Both the position numbers and the translations under genes were made by a program. Of a stretch of DNA of 64,000 nt, positions 26,211 through 35,135 are shown in pieces. The notes beneath the pieces were generated by a model, which saw nothing but the letters and a program-made list of their open reading frames with translations, was not told where the DNA came from and did no database searches. The stretch's first letter is position 1, and the number at the start of each line of letters is the position of its first letter. The DNA is taken from the NCBI RefSeq assembly GCF_900116445.1, contig NZ_FPBH01000029.1:62001-126000 (forward strand), in the 5' to 3' direction. The stretch is from Paraburkholderia aspalathi. GTDB taxonomy: Bacteria; Pseudomonadota; Gammaproteobacteria; Burkholderiales; Burkholderiaceae.

Positions 26211-27446
26211 TCACAAACCGATCTCGCGTATACCGGGCATGCCAGTTTCCGCGTTCGGACTGCCAAGATACGTCCATTGCACATCGGCGATCGCCGCGTC
26301 GATGAAACGCTCACCAGGATGCGGAAACGCGTGATCTTTCTCGACGAACGCCTGTTGATCCCACCGGTTGTACAGCACGGCCATCGGATGATCGCTGGCA
26401 ACATGGCTTTGGGGCGGCGGTGCTACAGCCTTCGCGCCGTCGATGAGTGTCTGTACGTTGCCGTCCCACTTGGGTAACGGCGCAGGTGGCAGCGGAAGCA
26501 CCTTGTCGAGGTTTGGCAGTTTCAGTCGCCCGTCATAGAGCTTCAGGACATCGCGGATCTTGCTGTATCGCTGAGCACGTGCCTTGTCTACATGCCCGAC
26601 GATGTTGGTACCGTCGGTGAGATACATGCCGTTGAATTCGACCGATAACTTGCTCGCACACTTTTCGCATCCGCGTTTCACGCCTTCGTGAAAAACCTGA
26701 AGCGCGCGGGTCTTTGCCTCTACCGTATTGGATCTCTTGTAAATGAATCCCAGATCGTATGCTGCGGGACCATATCCTTGTGCAAAGGCGCACTCCAACA
26801 TCTTGACGGCCACAGGAACATTGCCCCAGAACTCACCCTCGGGGTCATCGTACGTGCCGGACAGTTTGTCGCCAAGGAACGCCATTGCCGCTGGGCTTCC
26901 CATATCTGCCGCTCGCTGGAAGAAGGCGTAGGCACTCGTGGCGTCACCTCCCTTGACCAGCTTGTTGAGGTGATACACGCCCATTCGGTCGTAGGCATCA
27001 GGAATGCCCAGCTTCATTGCTTTCTCGACCGATTGGATTGCGGCTTCGGGATCTTGTTCCGGTATGCCGGGGCGCTTGCTCAAGATCAATGAAGCGAGAT
27101 TCAGCATCGCCTTCCAGTGGTTTCGATCTGCTGCCTGCAAATAGAGCTGATAGACCTTCGCATAGTCGATTCTATCGATCGGCAAATTCGGATCATCCAT
27201 CGCCAGTGCCTGCTGAAACCACATCTCAGCTTGCGGATCGGGTGCGGGTCCCCGTTGCGCCTGATACACGCAGGTGAAGTCTTTGCGATGCGGATCGAAG
27301 AGCGGCAGTTTTTCGTAACGTGGCAAGTCAGACATGGTAGTCGCCAGCTTGTTACCGAGAGAGGTTAGGGCGCCGGCATGGGCCGGGGCTACCAGCAGCA
27401 GCAAGGCAGCGGCGGCAATACGCAACACATTGAGAAGTGCTTTCAC
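26211..27446 (-). CDS. Exported Sel1-repeat protein of the type VI cargo operon
   Basis: The 411-residue protein has a signal peptide (LRIAAAALLLLVAPAHAGA) and at least four Sel1-like helical repeats between residues 100 and 260 (KVYQLYLQAADRNHWKAMLN, AYAFFQRAADMGSPAAMAFL, AVKMLECAFAQGYGPAAYDL, ALQVFHEGVKRGCEKCASKL). The C-terminal part (DHPMAVLYNRWDQQAFVEKDHAFPHPG) resembles the DUF6396 tail found on such proteins. Exported Sel1-repeat proteins beside vgrG are often immunity or adaptor proteins. It starts 12 bases after the frameshifted gene upstream and is followed by a PAAR gene. Confidence 0.8.
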   Translation of the reverse strand: MKALLNVLRIAAAALLLLVAPAHAGALTSLGNKLATTMSDLPRYEKLPLFDPHRKDFTCVYQAQRGPAPDPQAEMWFQQALAMDDPNLPIDRIDYAKVYQLYLQAADRNHWKAMLNLASLILSKRPGIPEQDPEAAIQSVEKAMKLGIPDAYDRMGVYHLNKLVKGGDATSAYAFFQRAADMGSPAAMAFLGDKLSGTYDDPEGEFWGNVPVAVKMLECAFAQGYGPAAYDLGFIYKRSNTVEAKTRALQVFHEGVKRGCEKCASKLSVEFNGMYLTDGTNIVGHVDKARAQRYSKIRDVLKLYDGRLKLPNLDKVLPLPPAPLPKWDGNVQTLIDGAKAVAPPPQSHVASDHPMAVLYNRWDQQAFVEKDHAFPHPGERFIDAAIADVQWTYLGSPNAETGMPGIREIGL

Positions 27447-27457
27447 GCGAGGTCCGG

Positions 27458-27758
27458 TTAGACGGCGGTACCGCTTGCCGACGGCGCAGAGATCATGCCG
27501 TACAGCGTGGTGGTCGAGCGGTGATCTTCAAACGGCAGCAGGAAACCAATCATCGGCTGACCATTCCTTCGCGTCACTGTTGGTTTTCATCAAGTCCTGC
27601 CGGTTGCCAAATTCGTCTGGCAGGAGTTTCGGATCGTTGGTCCCTTGAATGTGGCCACCGGAGTGCAGCGCCAATACGCGCTGACGCAGCAGCAGGGTAA
27701 ATCCCTCCGCTGTGAGATAGGTGCGAACTCTTGCGACACGATCGTTGCCAGTTGTCAT
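27458..27758 (-). pseudogene. Frameshifted hypothetical gene of the cargo operon
   Basis: From ATG 27758 the frame reads MTTGNDRVARVRTYLTAEGF ... LLPDEFGNRQDLMKTNSDAK and then stops at 27528. Shifting by one base at about 27562-27568 gives a sensible continuation (GQPMIGFLLPFEDHRSTTLY, GMISAPSASGTAV) to a stop at 27458, 12 bases before the Sel1-repeat gene. An extra A in AAGGAATGGT would explain it, since AAGGATGGT reads straight through. The total of 301 bases fits one inserted base. Family unknown; a sequencing error or programmed shift remains possible. Confidence 0.7.
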
Positions 27759-27798
27759 ACAGACTGTGTGGGGCACCAGTTACGGATGGAATGGAACC

Positions 27799-28085
27799 TC
27801 AGGCGCCGACCGACATGGACTGCCGAGAAGCAACAAGCTTCGGCGGTGGATTGCATTTGCAGACCCAGAGGTCATTGCTCATCGCCACGTGTCGCCTGTC
27901 CGGCCCCGTCATCGGGAGTCGGGTCCATCGCACTGAATCATGCCTGTCGAACCGCACGCCGGACACGATACGTCATCGTTCTCGTATGCGATGCTCCGGC
28001 CACTCAGTTCGGGCGTGGTCGAGCTGCCGAGCACCGTACCACTGGCCATGGTCCTGTCTCCGTCCAAAATCGCGTAACGCTTCAT
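27799..28085 (-). pseudogene. PAAR-like gene broken by a one-base deletion
   Basis: ATG 28085 starts MKRYAILDGDRTMASGTVLG, close to the intact gene at 28656-28943. The frame stops early after SCPACGSTGMIQCDGP (TGA at about 27910). In the next frame the expected rest follows (LPMTGPDRRHVAMSNDLWVC, KCNPPPKLVASRQSMSVGA) and stops at 27799. Aligned with the intact copy, one base is missing in the GATGGACCCGACTCCCGATG segment. The length of 287 bases fits a single deletion. If truly broken, its cargo role passes to the other PAAR genes. Confidence 0.8.
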
Positions 28086-28137
28086 GGTGGTGAATCCGTT
28101 TTCCGCTGGCTCATGCCTAGTCGGCATATTAGGCCAG

Positions 28138-28560
28138 TTACCACTTGCAGCCGCCTTGCGCCATTGCACCGGTATTAAGCAGGAATCCAATCTTTGGATT
28201 TATCTTCTTGCTGGTGTAGGCCATAGAGGACACACCGGTTCCTTGAGTAACCATTTCGTATTCGCCGGTTACTTGTCCGTTGAATACCTCGATCCATGTC
28301 GTGCTTTCCTGGTCAGGCGCATTCTTATCGATCGTTTCGCCGGCCGAATTGGCGAGCACAAGCGGGATTGGCTGCTTCGCGGTCTGGTACTTGACGAATC
28401 CGGACGAGAACTTGCTGGACGAATCGTAATATGTGCGCATCTCGAAGTTGACCGATTTGGCACCACCGGAACTGAAGCAAAACGTCTCGCTCGTCACTTC
28501 GGCATGCGCGGCCAGAGACAGCACGAAAAGGACAACCGCGAAGATAGCTTTTGTAAGCAT
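28138..28560 (-). CDS. Exported hypothetical protein in the cargo operon (140 aa)
   Basis: The protein has a clear signal peptide (MLTKAIFAVVLFVLSLAAHA) and a beta-rich mature part (FCFSSGGAKSVNFEMRTYYD, STTWIEVFNGQVTGEYEMVT) with two cysteines (FCF and GGCKW at the C-terminus) that may form a disulfide. No family is recognised. Its location between two PAAR genes and its periplasmic address fit an immunity protein or accessory factor. AAT-rich, lower-GC sequence precedes it. Confidence 0.65.
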   Translation of the reverse strand: MLTKAIFAVVLFVLSLAAHAEVTSETFCFSSGGAKSVNFEMRTYYDSSSKFSSGFVKYQTAKQPIPLVLANSAGETIDKNAPDQESTTWIEVFNGQVTGEYEMVTQGTGVSSMAYTSKKINPKIGFLLNTGAMAQGGCKW

Positions 28561-28655
28561 TCAACCTTATGGTTTCTAAAGTGCAAGGGGCGAGTAATAC
28601 CTTCGATGTGCCTCGAGCCCCTCCAGCACGGCTGGTGGACTTGACCGTCGCGCGG

Positions 28656-28943
28656 TCATACCTCGATCGCCGCCGACTGCTGCGAAGCTACCAGTTTCGG
28701 CGGCGGACTACATTTGCAGATACAGAGATCATCGCTTAGCGCTGTGCGCCGGTTGTCCGGTCCATTCATCGGTAATCGTGGCCCGTCGCAACTGATCGTG
28801 CCCGTGGAACTGCAAGCCGGACACGACACTTCGTCGCCTTCATGCGCAACATACCGACCGTTCAAGCCTAGCGCGGTGTCCTTTGCGTGAATTGTTCCAG
28901 CTGTCGTTGTCTGATCGCCATCAAGTATCAGATATCGTTTCAC
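28656..28943 (-). CDS. Cys-rich PAAR-like protein
   Basis: GTG 28943 is preceded by AGGAG and gives a 95-residue product beginning (M)KRYLILDGDQTTTAGTIHAK. It has the PAAR core (YVAHEGDEVSCPACSSTGTI, SCDGPRLPMNGPDNRRTALS) and two Cys pairs (CPAC and CICKC), probably binding metal, then PPPKLVASQQSA. The nearest ATG lies 12 codons upstream with no ribosome site, so GTG is preferred. It is the intact version of the frameshifted gene at 27799-28085 and could cap the VgrG encoded upstream. Confidence 0.85.
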   Translation of the reverse strand: MKRYLILDGDQTTTAGTIHAKDTALGLNGRYVAHEGDEVSCPACSSTGTISCDGPRLPMNGPDNRRTALSDDLCICKCSPPPKLVASQQSAAIEV

Positions 28944-29067
28944 ATTGCTCCTGCGATGCCTGGCTGACTCGCCGCCCACCGGCAGCCCCTAGCTTCTGGA
29001 GTGACGGTGTCGCTTCCCATTTCTTGTGGCCGCATAGCCGCGGAAGTGCGCGCGGTTCAGCAGTCAG

Positions 29068-29724
29068 CTATTTCTCTCGTGTAAACAGGGCGTTACACGC
29101 ATCGCCGTCCATTGCAACCCGTTTGTTTTTCTGAATATCCCACACCCCCGGATAAGCGTCTTCGCCACAGTCGAGCTGGCCATTGGGCGCAACGTAGCGG
29201 CCGTCAGGTGAAATGACTGATGATCCAGCGTCGCCCGAGGCGGAAAACGCCGCCCGCTTCAATTGGCTAACTCCCTTCCCACCGGTATAGGCGCCGCCCA
29301 AGGTAACCATATTCTTCTTGCTGCCGATCTTAGCGACAGTTGCAAGGTACAGGGTGGGTTGAGTGCTAACAAAGTCGAGTGCGACGTACACCCCTTTGGC
29401 GACGTTGATATCGGACAAGAAGCCAACGCCGTTAGGAATTTCACTCACGTGGACAGGGGCACCCGATCGGCAGACTTTGAGATCGGAGACAACCACGTAT
29501 CCACGCTCCGACACCATGAGCGCGCCTCCGTCAGCACTTTCAACGGCGTACGAGGGCGTGATGTCCAGCGCGCACTGCCTGCTTTGTCCATCTATTACAG
29601 CGTTTATAGATTTACCTGCAATCGTAAAGCTATCGTCCGCGTAAGCTGTAGGCACAACAACCGCCAACATTGCAACGCAAACCATCTGGAACTGAACTTT
29701 AAGACAAAATTTTCTTAGCTGCAC
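29068..29724 (-). CDS. Exported protein, probable immunity to the adjacent cell-wall hydrolase
   Basis: GTG 29724 has an excellent GGGAGG ribosome site seven bases upstream. The 218-residue product has a signal peptide (FQMVCVAMLAVVVPTAYADD), so it is periplasmic. The mature part looks beta-rich (YVVVSDLKVCRSGAPVHVSE, GVYVALDFVSTQPTLYLATV) with cysteines at three or more places. No family is recognised. Its start overlaps the end of the hydrolase gene by 26 bases. An exported partner coupled to a periplasm-acting toxin is the usual type VI immunity arrangement; that role is inferred. Confidence 0.7.
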   Translation of the reverse strand: MQLRKFCLKVQFQMVCVAMLAVVVPTAYADDSFTIAGKSINAVIDGQSRQCALDITPSYAVESADGGALMVSERGYVVVSDLKVCRSGAPVHVSEIPNGVGFLSDINVAKGVYVALDFVSTQPTLYLATVAKIGSKKNMVTLGGAYTGGKGVSQLKRAAFSASGDAGSSVISPDGRYVAPNGQLDCGEDAYPGVWDIQKNKRVAMDGDACNALFTREK

Positions 29725-32104
29725 GTGTATCCTCCCATCGCTCTCTATCTGCCAGTAAGGCACCATTTATCGCTCTCGTAACCTTCTGCGAAATTGCGAA
29801 CTCCGCGCGTTTCAGCTCTTCGGTTTCAGCTGCCTCTGAACTGTCTGCATCAATCTCCTTTGCTACGTTCGGTCTTTCGCAACGCAAATAAAACCCACCA
29901 CTGTCGACGCAATTTTCAGGCAAGGCTACGTGCTGCGGATTGTCAATTATCGCAGGTTGCCGGGTCATGCCGCTTCTGTTGTGTCCGTGATAAGCCGGGT
30001 CATCCCACCAATGCGGAGAAAAATCAGTTTTCTTCAGCCATCCTCGAAATAGCCAGTAATCTGCATAGTTGCTGCGACCGGTCAACTGCTTAAATCCCCG
30101 TCCACGAAACTTCTGCGCATCTTCGCGATCGCAGTTGCCCAGCTTCCAATCGTACGACCCCGTAATCAGCCCCCCATGACTGTTGTATTTTTTGGAGCGG
30201 AACCAAGCGTCATCCTCGGCGGGAATAGCGCCATACCAATGGCCCAGGCCTGATTCGGCGGCCGTTGACGCCGGATTCTCAGATGTTCCGTGAAACCCTA
30301 TAGCATCAAGATGTCCGAGCATGCTTGTCTCTTGCATAGAGCCGAGCCACCCGCTTTCAACAGCGCCTTGGCCAAGGAAATGCGCAAGTCTTGTAGGCGA
30401 CGTCAACCCGTACTTACGCACGGCACAGTTCAAAGGCGTTAGATACGTCGAGCGAAGCTGAGGCGCATGAGGACGTTTGTGCGGGCTATACCGGGCGTCT
30501 GAATATATTTGCTCGAACTCCTTCATGCCTAGCCATCCACATTTTCTGAAATGGCGAATGAACTGCAGCGGGTGGAAAAACCAGAGCTTGTTATCGGCGA
30601 TGCCGGTCTTGTCCCAGAACTGGAATTTCGCCAGCAATTTCAGAAAATCACTGTAGCCCGTAGGGTTCGCGTCCTTCTGCTTGCCATAGAAGCCATCCGC
30701 CTCATTTAGCTTCGCGTAGCGTGTGTCGTTGTGAGCGCTATTCCACTCTGTCGGAGCCTCGCATATGAAACCTCTTAGCGTCGTCCGAACAGAATTGTTG
30801 CCCTTCACATAGTTGCTTAGCGCATCTTCATCCTCATACTCCTTCGCGCCAGGTGGTTGCGGCGCAGTCTCACCGATAATTTTCACCAGTTCATCGATGT
30901 CGCACATCCCGTCGTCGCTATAGGGTGTATTGTCCTCGCTGATCTTCGTCCAGCCAGTGAGGTATGGAAAATCAGCATCGGACAGCTTTACGATATTGCT
31001 GCCATTAACGTCAAGATAACCCTCCTGTCCCTCGGCACAAGTGATCCGCATCCACGTGACACAAGGGTTCGCCTGAGTCATAGGATGTGGATTGCCGCTC
31101 AGCCCGGGTGCAGGACCGGGCGGGGTGTTAGTCTCACCGTCCTGTAACGTCGGCTGATCTGACAGAATCCTTCCGAAACGCAGCAGTTCATAGCCGTCAC
31201 TCGGGCAGTCCGGATAGAGATTCGATGCCCGCGTAAAAAGATCGTATTCGTAACCGGCTTCCTTGACGGGTTGGGGCGTGAACAACGTTCTTGAACCATC
31301 CTGATTCACTTTCCAGGTATTGGTGTACTTGTTTCCGTGGTGAAACCACGTCTCGACGTGCAAGGGATAGCCGTCATTCGACCCGCCTTGCAACGTAGTT
31401 ATTGCGACGCCACGCAGCTTGTTGTGCGCGTCGGTACCGGTTGGCTTGGCGAGAAAAGTCTGACCGGCAGGAATAATGTAGTAGGTGTGTCCCCAACAAT
31501 CCTTATGCGTCGGCGTCGCCGGTTGCTTGTTATCGAGCTGAGTGCTGGCGAAGAACGCATTGAAATCGCTCGGTAGCATGAAGATTTCAAAATGGATGTG
31601 CCGTTGGCCGTGGCAACGACCCGGCAGTCCCAGCACATCTTTCCGGTGGATTTTTTTCCCGCCGCCCGCCTGCCCTTCCTCAGGCGTCGGCGTCCTTAGA
31701 AATTCAGGCAATGAATTGACTTGAACACCAAGACCGGTATAGCCGTCCAGTTCCATCAAGTGCATGTACAGCGAATAGAAGGTGATTGATCGACCGTCAC
31801 CGGTTTCGGTCGCATGCTTGAGCAAGACAAATCCTGTGTTGCTGTCCAACGCCCCCTCACCGCCATCAACGGCTTGCTGGGTAACTCGGTAAGCTACAAC
31901 CTCGCCGTCGGCGATGGCGCGCACGCGCTCGTTTTGAGTCCCGGGCATCAGATGGATGCCGGGATGCCAGCGCCTGTCAAAGGCGATCGGATAGATGCCG
32001 TGCGCCAGTTCAAACTGATCGACAGCATCCATCATCGGATCAGGAGCATCGGCGTTACTGGAAGTCGCGCCCGCAGCGGGCAGAAAGGGTGGGCTGATAA
32101 TCAT
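29699..32104 (-). CDS. Type VI effector with M23 peptidase and GH19-like domains
   Basis: The 801-residue protein begins two bases after the vgrG stop. The N-terminal domain is M23/LytM-like: RWHPGIHLMPG (His47, His51), IADGEVVAYR, YSLYMHL (His115) and HGQRHIHFEIF (His169, His171), the last being the HxH motif. The middle (about 250-540) is unassigned. The C-terminal region is GH19 chitinase/lysozyme-like: RLAHFLGQGAVESGWLGS (about residues 573-590, catalytic Glu near 583) and FRGRGFKQLTGRSNYADY (about 664-682). Together they could cut both peptide and glycan parts of peptidoglycan. It has no signal peptide, as expected for VgrG delivery. Confidence 0.85.
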   Translation of the reverse strand: MIISPPFLPAAGATSSNADAPDPMMDAVDQFELAHGIYPIAFDRRWHPGIHLMPGTQNERVRAIADGEVVAYRVTQQAVDGGEGALDSNTGFVLLKHATETGDGRSITFYSLYMHLMELDGYTGLGVQVNSLPEFLRTPTPEEGQAGGGKKIHRKDVLGLPGRCHGQRHIHFEIFMLPSDFNAFFASTQLDNKQPATPTHKDCWGHTYYIIPAGQTFLAKPTGTDAHNKLRGVAITTLQGGSNDGYPLHVETWFHHGNKYTNTWKVNQDGSRTLFTPQPVKEAGYEYDLFTRASNLYPDCPSDGYELLRFGRILSDQPTLQDGETNTPPGPAPGLSGNPHPMTQANPCVTWMRITCAEGQEGYLDVNGSNIVKLSDADFPYLTGWTKISEDNTPYSDDGMCDIDELVKIIGETAPQPPGAKEYEDEDALSNYVKGNNSVRTTLRGFICEAPTEWNSAHNDTRYAKLNEADGFYGKQKDANPTGYSDFLKLLAKFQFWDKTGIADNKLWFFHPLQFIRHFRKCGWLGMKEFEQIYSDARYSPHKRPHAPQLRSTYLTPLNCAVRKYGLTSPTRLAHFLGQGAVESGWLGSMQETSMLGHLDAIGFHGTSENPASTAAESGLGHWYGAIPAEDDAWFRSKKYNSHGGLITGSYDWKLGNCDREDAQKFRGRGFKQLTGRSNYADYWLFRGWLKKTDFSPHWWDDPAYHGHNRSGMTRQPAIIDNPQHVALPENCVDSGGFYLRCERPNVAKEIDADSSEAAETEELKRAEFAISQKVTRAINGALLADRERWEDTRAAKKILS

Positions 32105-32106
32105 TG

Positions 32107-34641
32107 TTATCGCGACAGGTTATAGACGTTCTTGATTTTCAGGTCACCCTGCGGCAGCGCAGGCAACGGCGTATCGCCGCTCGCCGGACCTTCAAACGAG
32201 TGTGAGGCAGCTTTCACCGTAAATTTTCCAGGACAACGGATTTCCACATTGCCGTTCTCAATCGTGATGCTCGCACCGCCGCTCGTCACGACGACCTTCT
32301 GTTTGGCAGCGACGAGGACATCCTGTCCGGCGCTCGATATGTGGAGCTGCTTCTCTGCGAACAGGTCCATTCCATCGCTTTGCGCCTGAATCTCCACCTT
32401 CCCATTCCCGGCGAACAGTTTCATCCCGGCGCTTTGGACGAACAGGCTGATCTTCTCAGCCACACTCGCGACGAGCGATTTGCCCGCAGCGAAATACGTG
32501 CTCTCGCCACTTACGAAGTTCAGGTGTCGATCGGCGGTGATCCGGGCAGATTTTTCGGTCGAAATACCGATTCCGGATGGGCTGCCGAACAGCATAAGCG
32601 GCTCGCTGAAGGTGTTCGCGCTTCCCGTGCCACCGCCTGCTGTGCGGCCTCCCGTTGATTGACCCGACACTGAATGTTTTGTCGCATCCGTGTACTCGGT
32701 GAGCGAATCGTATCCCGGCTGCAGGCTTTCAGCGTTACGCTGTTTGCTCGCATCCGACAACCCCTTAACGACGTTTTCCGCACGTGCCAGCTGTTGCTGC
32801 GTGTTCGACGAGTCGAAGGGTTGGCTACCCGCCGATGTGGTGTGCGTCGTTACATAGAGTCCCTTGTTCGCACGCACTGCGCCATATGAATCGGTTCTCA
32901 GGTCAAACCCGCTTCCCAGATACGAGCCGCGCGTATTACCACTCTGGTCTATCAGATAGCCCAGATGGAGCAGGCTGTTCGCGCTGCTGCTGAACAGTCG
33001 CGCGCGATTCTGCCCCGTCGCGTCATCCAGAACCATCTCATTGAAACCTGCGCCGGAGTATTCCTTGGAGCGATACCCGGACAGGATGCCGTTCGAGTGC
33101 CATTGAGGTTTCACCGAGCCGTTATAGACCCGATGCAAAACGAGCGGCCTATCGCAATCTCCGCCCACGTAGCCGACGATGACTTCCTCCCCGACTCTCG
33201 GAATATGGACGCCTCCGTAGCCGCCACCGGTGTCCGACTGCGCGACACGCACCCAACAAGACGCACGCTCATCGCCGGGATTCAGGCGGTCCCACATGAA
33301 GATGACCTTGACCCGGTTCAGTTCGTCCGTATAGACCTCTTCGCCACTCGGACCGACAACGATCGCCGTTTCAAGCTGCATCTCTGGCTTCCGGTGCTCG
33401 AACGGACTGCGATATGGCACGCTCACGCGCTGAGCTTCAACCTCGACCAGATAAAAGCCCTCGCTTCCGTCCGCGTGACGAATCGTCGACGAATTTCCGT
33501 CCGAGCTGGCGGCCTTGGCATGCGTCAACTGATTCTTCAGGCTGTGAGGAAAGCTCGACTCACTCGCCGACAAGGGGAGGTTGTTCTCGATGTAGCGAGA
33601 AACTTTGATGGCAGCAAATTCACGCTGGCTGGCCGGGTCACGGTCATGCTCAGGATGGTTGACCAGAACAAAGCGCAGCCCGGCATCGATCCCGCGCACG
33701 CCACCTGCGCCATGGAACCGCTTGGCTCGCGATTCCCATTCTTCGAGGCGGATTTTTGAAAGATGCTCGCCCCGATCCTGCGCGGCATAGGTATACGCTC
33801 CGGTATAGGTGTACACCTCAGCTTGCTCGGGGAGATTTCCCTGATCCGCCCGTGTCGGCAACACCGTGCCTTTAGGGTTGAACGGCGCAGACGGGGATTT
33901 GTAGTCAAACGTACGGGTTGTGTGGAGCGAGCTTTGTAGCGTACGCGACGACGCCCACTGCGTGAATGCGTTAGCCTCGCTGGCTATGCCCGACCGGTAA
34001 AAGTCAACCGTCTCCGGCGACATCTTGTCCAGAGTATAAATATCGTCGGTAATGACAAGCGTATGAGACTTGCCATCCTTGCTGTGCTGCCAGAAGCCGA
34101 AAAGCCCTTCGTCCTCCATCAGGCGATGCACGAAATTCCAATCTGATTCGCTTTGCCGACAGTACGAGCGCTGCGGCAATGGCTGCGAAAGCGCGAACTG
34201 GAAATACCCTTTTGCCTGCGGGTGCTCGTTGAATACATCGGTGATGATTTCGTCAGCCGATTTGTCCTGCCAGTTTCGCATATCGCTGCGGAACTTGAGG
34301 AAATACATCCACGACGCGAAGGTCATCTGGTAACTGGTCAGACTCCCGTTCGCACCGAGCCGCCGGGCAGTGTGAATGTAACCGTTAACAGGCACGTACG
34401 ACTTGTCTGCCTGCTGAATCCACAGGGTCATCGGCTGCGCGATAAGCTTTTTGAGTTCGATATCGCCCGCTGCGGACAACATATCGAGCGCGACACTGAA
34501 GTCGCGGCCTAGCTCGGCGGAGGTAACGGCCCGATGCGGTACTAACGTATCGTTTGGTAACGACGGGATGTCGGTTTTCAGCAGCCGGTCCTGCTGAATC
34601 AGGCCACCCCGGATGGCCTGAACCAGATCGGTCATATTCAT
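32107..34641 (-). CDS. vgrG: Type VI secretion spike protein VgrG
   Basis: The 844-residue protein has the gp27-like N-terminal half (MTDLVQAIRGGLIQQDRLLK, SYCRQSESDWNFVHRLMEDE, GLFGFWQHSKDGKSHTLVI). The gp5-like OB-fold is next (CWVRVAQSDTGGGYGGVHIP, RVGEEVIVGYVGGDCDRPLV). A DUF2345-type beta-helix with repeating segments ends it (GNGKVEIQAQSDGMDLFAEK, QLHISSAGQDVLVAAKQK). It forms the trimer that carries PAAR and effector cargo. ATG 34641 is preferred; ATG 34740 upstream remains possible. It heads a roughly nine-gene minus-strand cargo operon; no core type VI genes are in the window. Confidence 0.95.
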   Translation of the reverse strand: MNMTDLVQAIRGGLIQQDRLLKTDIPSLPNDTLVPHRAVTSAELGRDFSVALDMLSAAGDIELKKLIAQPMTLWIQQADKSYVPVNGYIHTARRLGANGSLTSYQMTFASWMYFLKFRSDMRNWQDKSADEIITDVFNEHPQAKGYFQFALSQPLPQRSYCRQSESDWNFVHRLMEDEGLFGFWQHSKDGKSHTLVITDDIYTLDKMSPETVDFYRSGIASEANAFTQWASSRTLQSSLHTTRTFDYKSPSAPFNPKGTVLPTRADQGNLPEQAEVYTYTGAYTYAAQDRGEHLSKIRLEEWESRAKRFHGAGGVRGIDAGLRFVLVNHPEHDRDPASQREFAAIKVSRYIENNLPLSASESSFPHSLKNQLTHAKAASSDGNSSTIRHADGSEGFYLVEVEAQRVSVPYRSPFEHRKPEMQLETAIVVGPSGEEVYTDELNRVKVIFMWDRLNPGDERASCWVRVAQSDTGGGYGGVHIPRVGEEVIVGYVGGDCDRPLVLHRVYNGSVKPQWHSNGILSGYRSKEYSGAGFNEMVLDDATGQNRARLFSSSANSLLHLGYLIDQSGNTRGSYLGSGFDLRTDSYGAVRANKGLYVTTHTTSAGSQPFDSSNTQQQLARAENVVKGLSDASKQRNAESLQPGYDSLTEYTDATKHSVSGQSTGGRTAGGGTGSANTFSEPLMLFGSPSGIGISTEKSARITADRHLNFVSGESTYFAAGKSLVASVAEKISLFVQSAGMKLFAGNGKVEIQAQSDGMDLFAEKQLHISSAGQDVLVAAKQKVVVTSGGASITIENGNVEIRCPGKFTVKAASHSFEGPASGDTPLPALPQGDLKIKNVYNLSR

Positions 34642-35135
34642 GCGATATCCATCTAATTCGGGTGAGCGCTGGCGGCTCACGCACTCTTCTCTCGCGGGAA
34701 CGGTTTCCCGAGTTTGCATCCCTGCTGACCTTGTCAGCATTTGAATGCTTTCGGAATTTACCTCATATTAAAGCTACCGGTACATCCATAAGGTGTTAAA
34801 TGTGATCAACTGTAACGACGATTAGAGAGCTCCAGCGAGACTCAAGCCGAATCACCCCCGATTTATCCAATATGCATAACGCAATAATCCGAGATGGGCA
34901 GTCACGCGGATGTACCGATTGGAGTCAGACTAAACCGGCGTTGGTAGTCGGACCAGCCTCTAGATGATGGTTCGCTTCACTGACCGGGCTGCCGGAGTCC
35001 GAGCCGTCGAAACTAGATCGATAGCAACACCGTCCGATTAGCAGGACCGCACTGACCATCGATGAACATAAATAGGCCGTCGATATAGTCATCCGCCAAT
35101 GACGAGCAGAAAGTCATTCTGAAGGTTAGGGGCAA
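34642..35135. other. Divergent intergenic region between vgrG and the DUF6119 gene
   Basis: About 490 bases of lower GC with no supported gene. It must contain the promoters of the cargo operon and of the plus-strand TIGR04141 protein. I see no strong palindrome or repeat. Confidence 0.4.
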
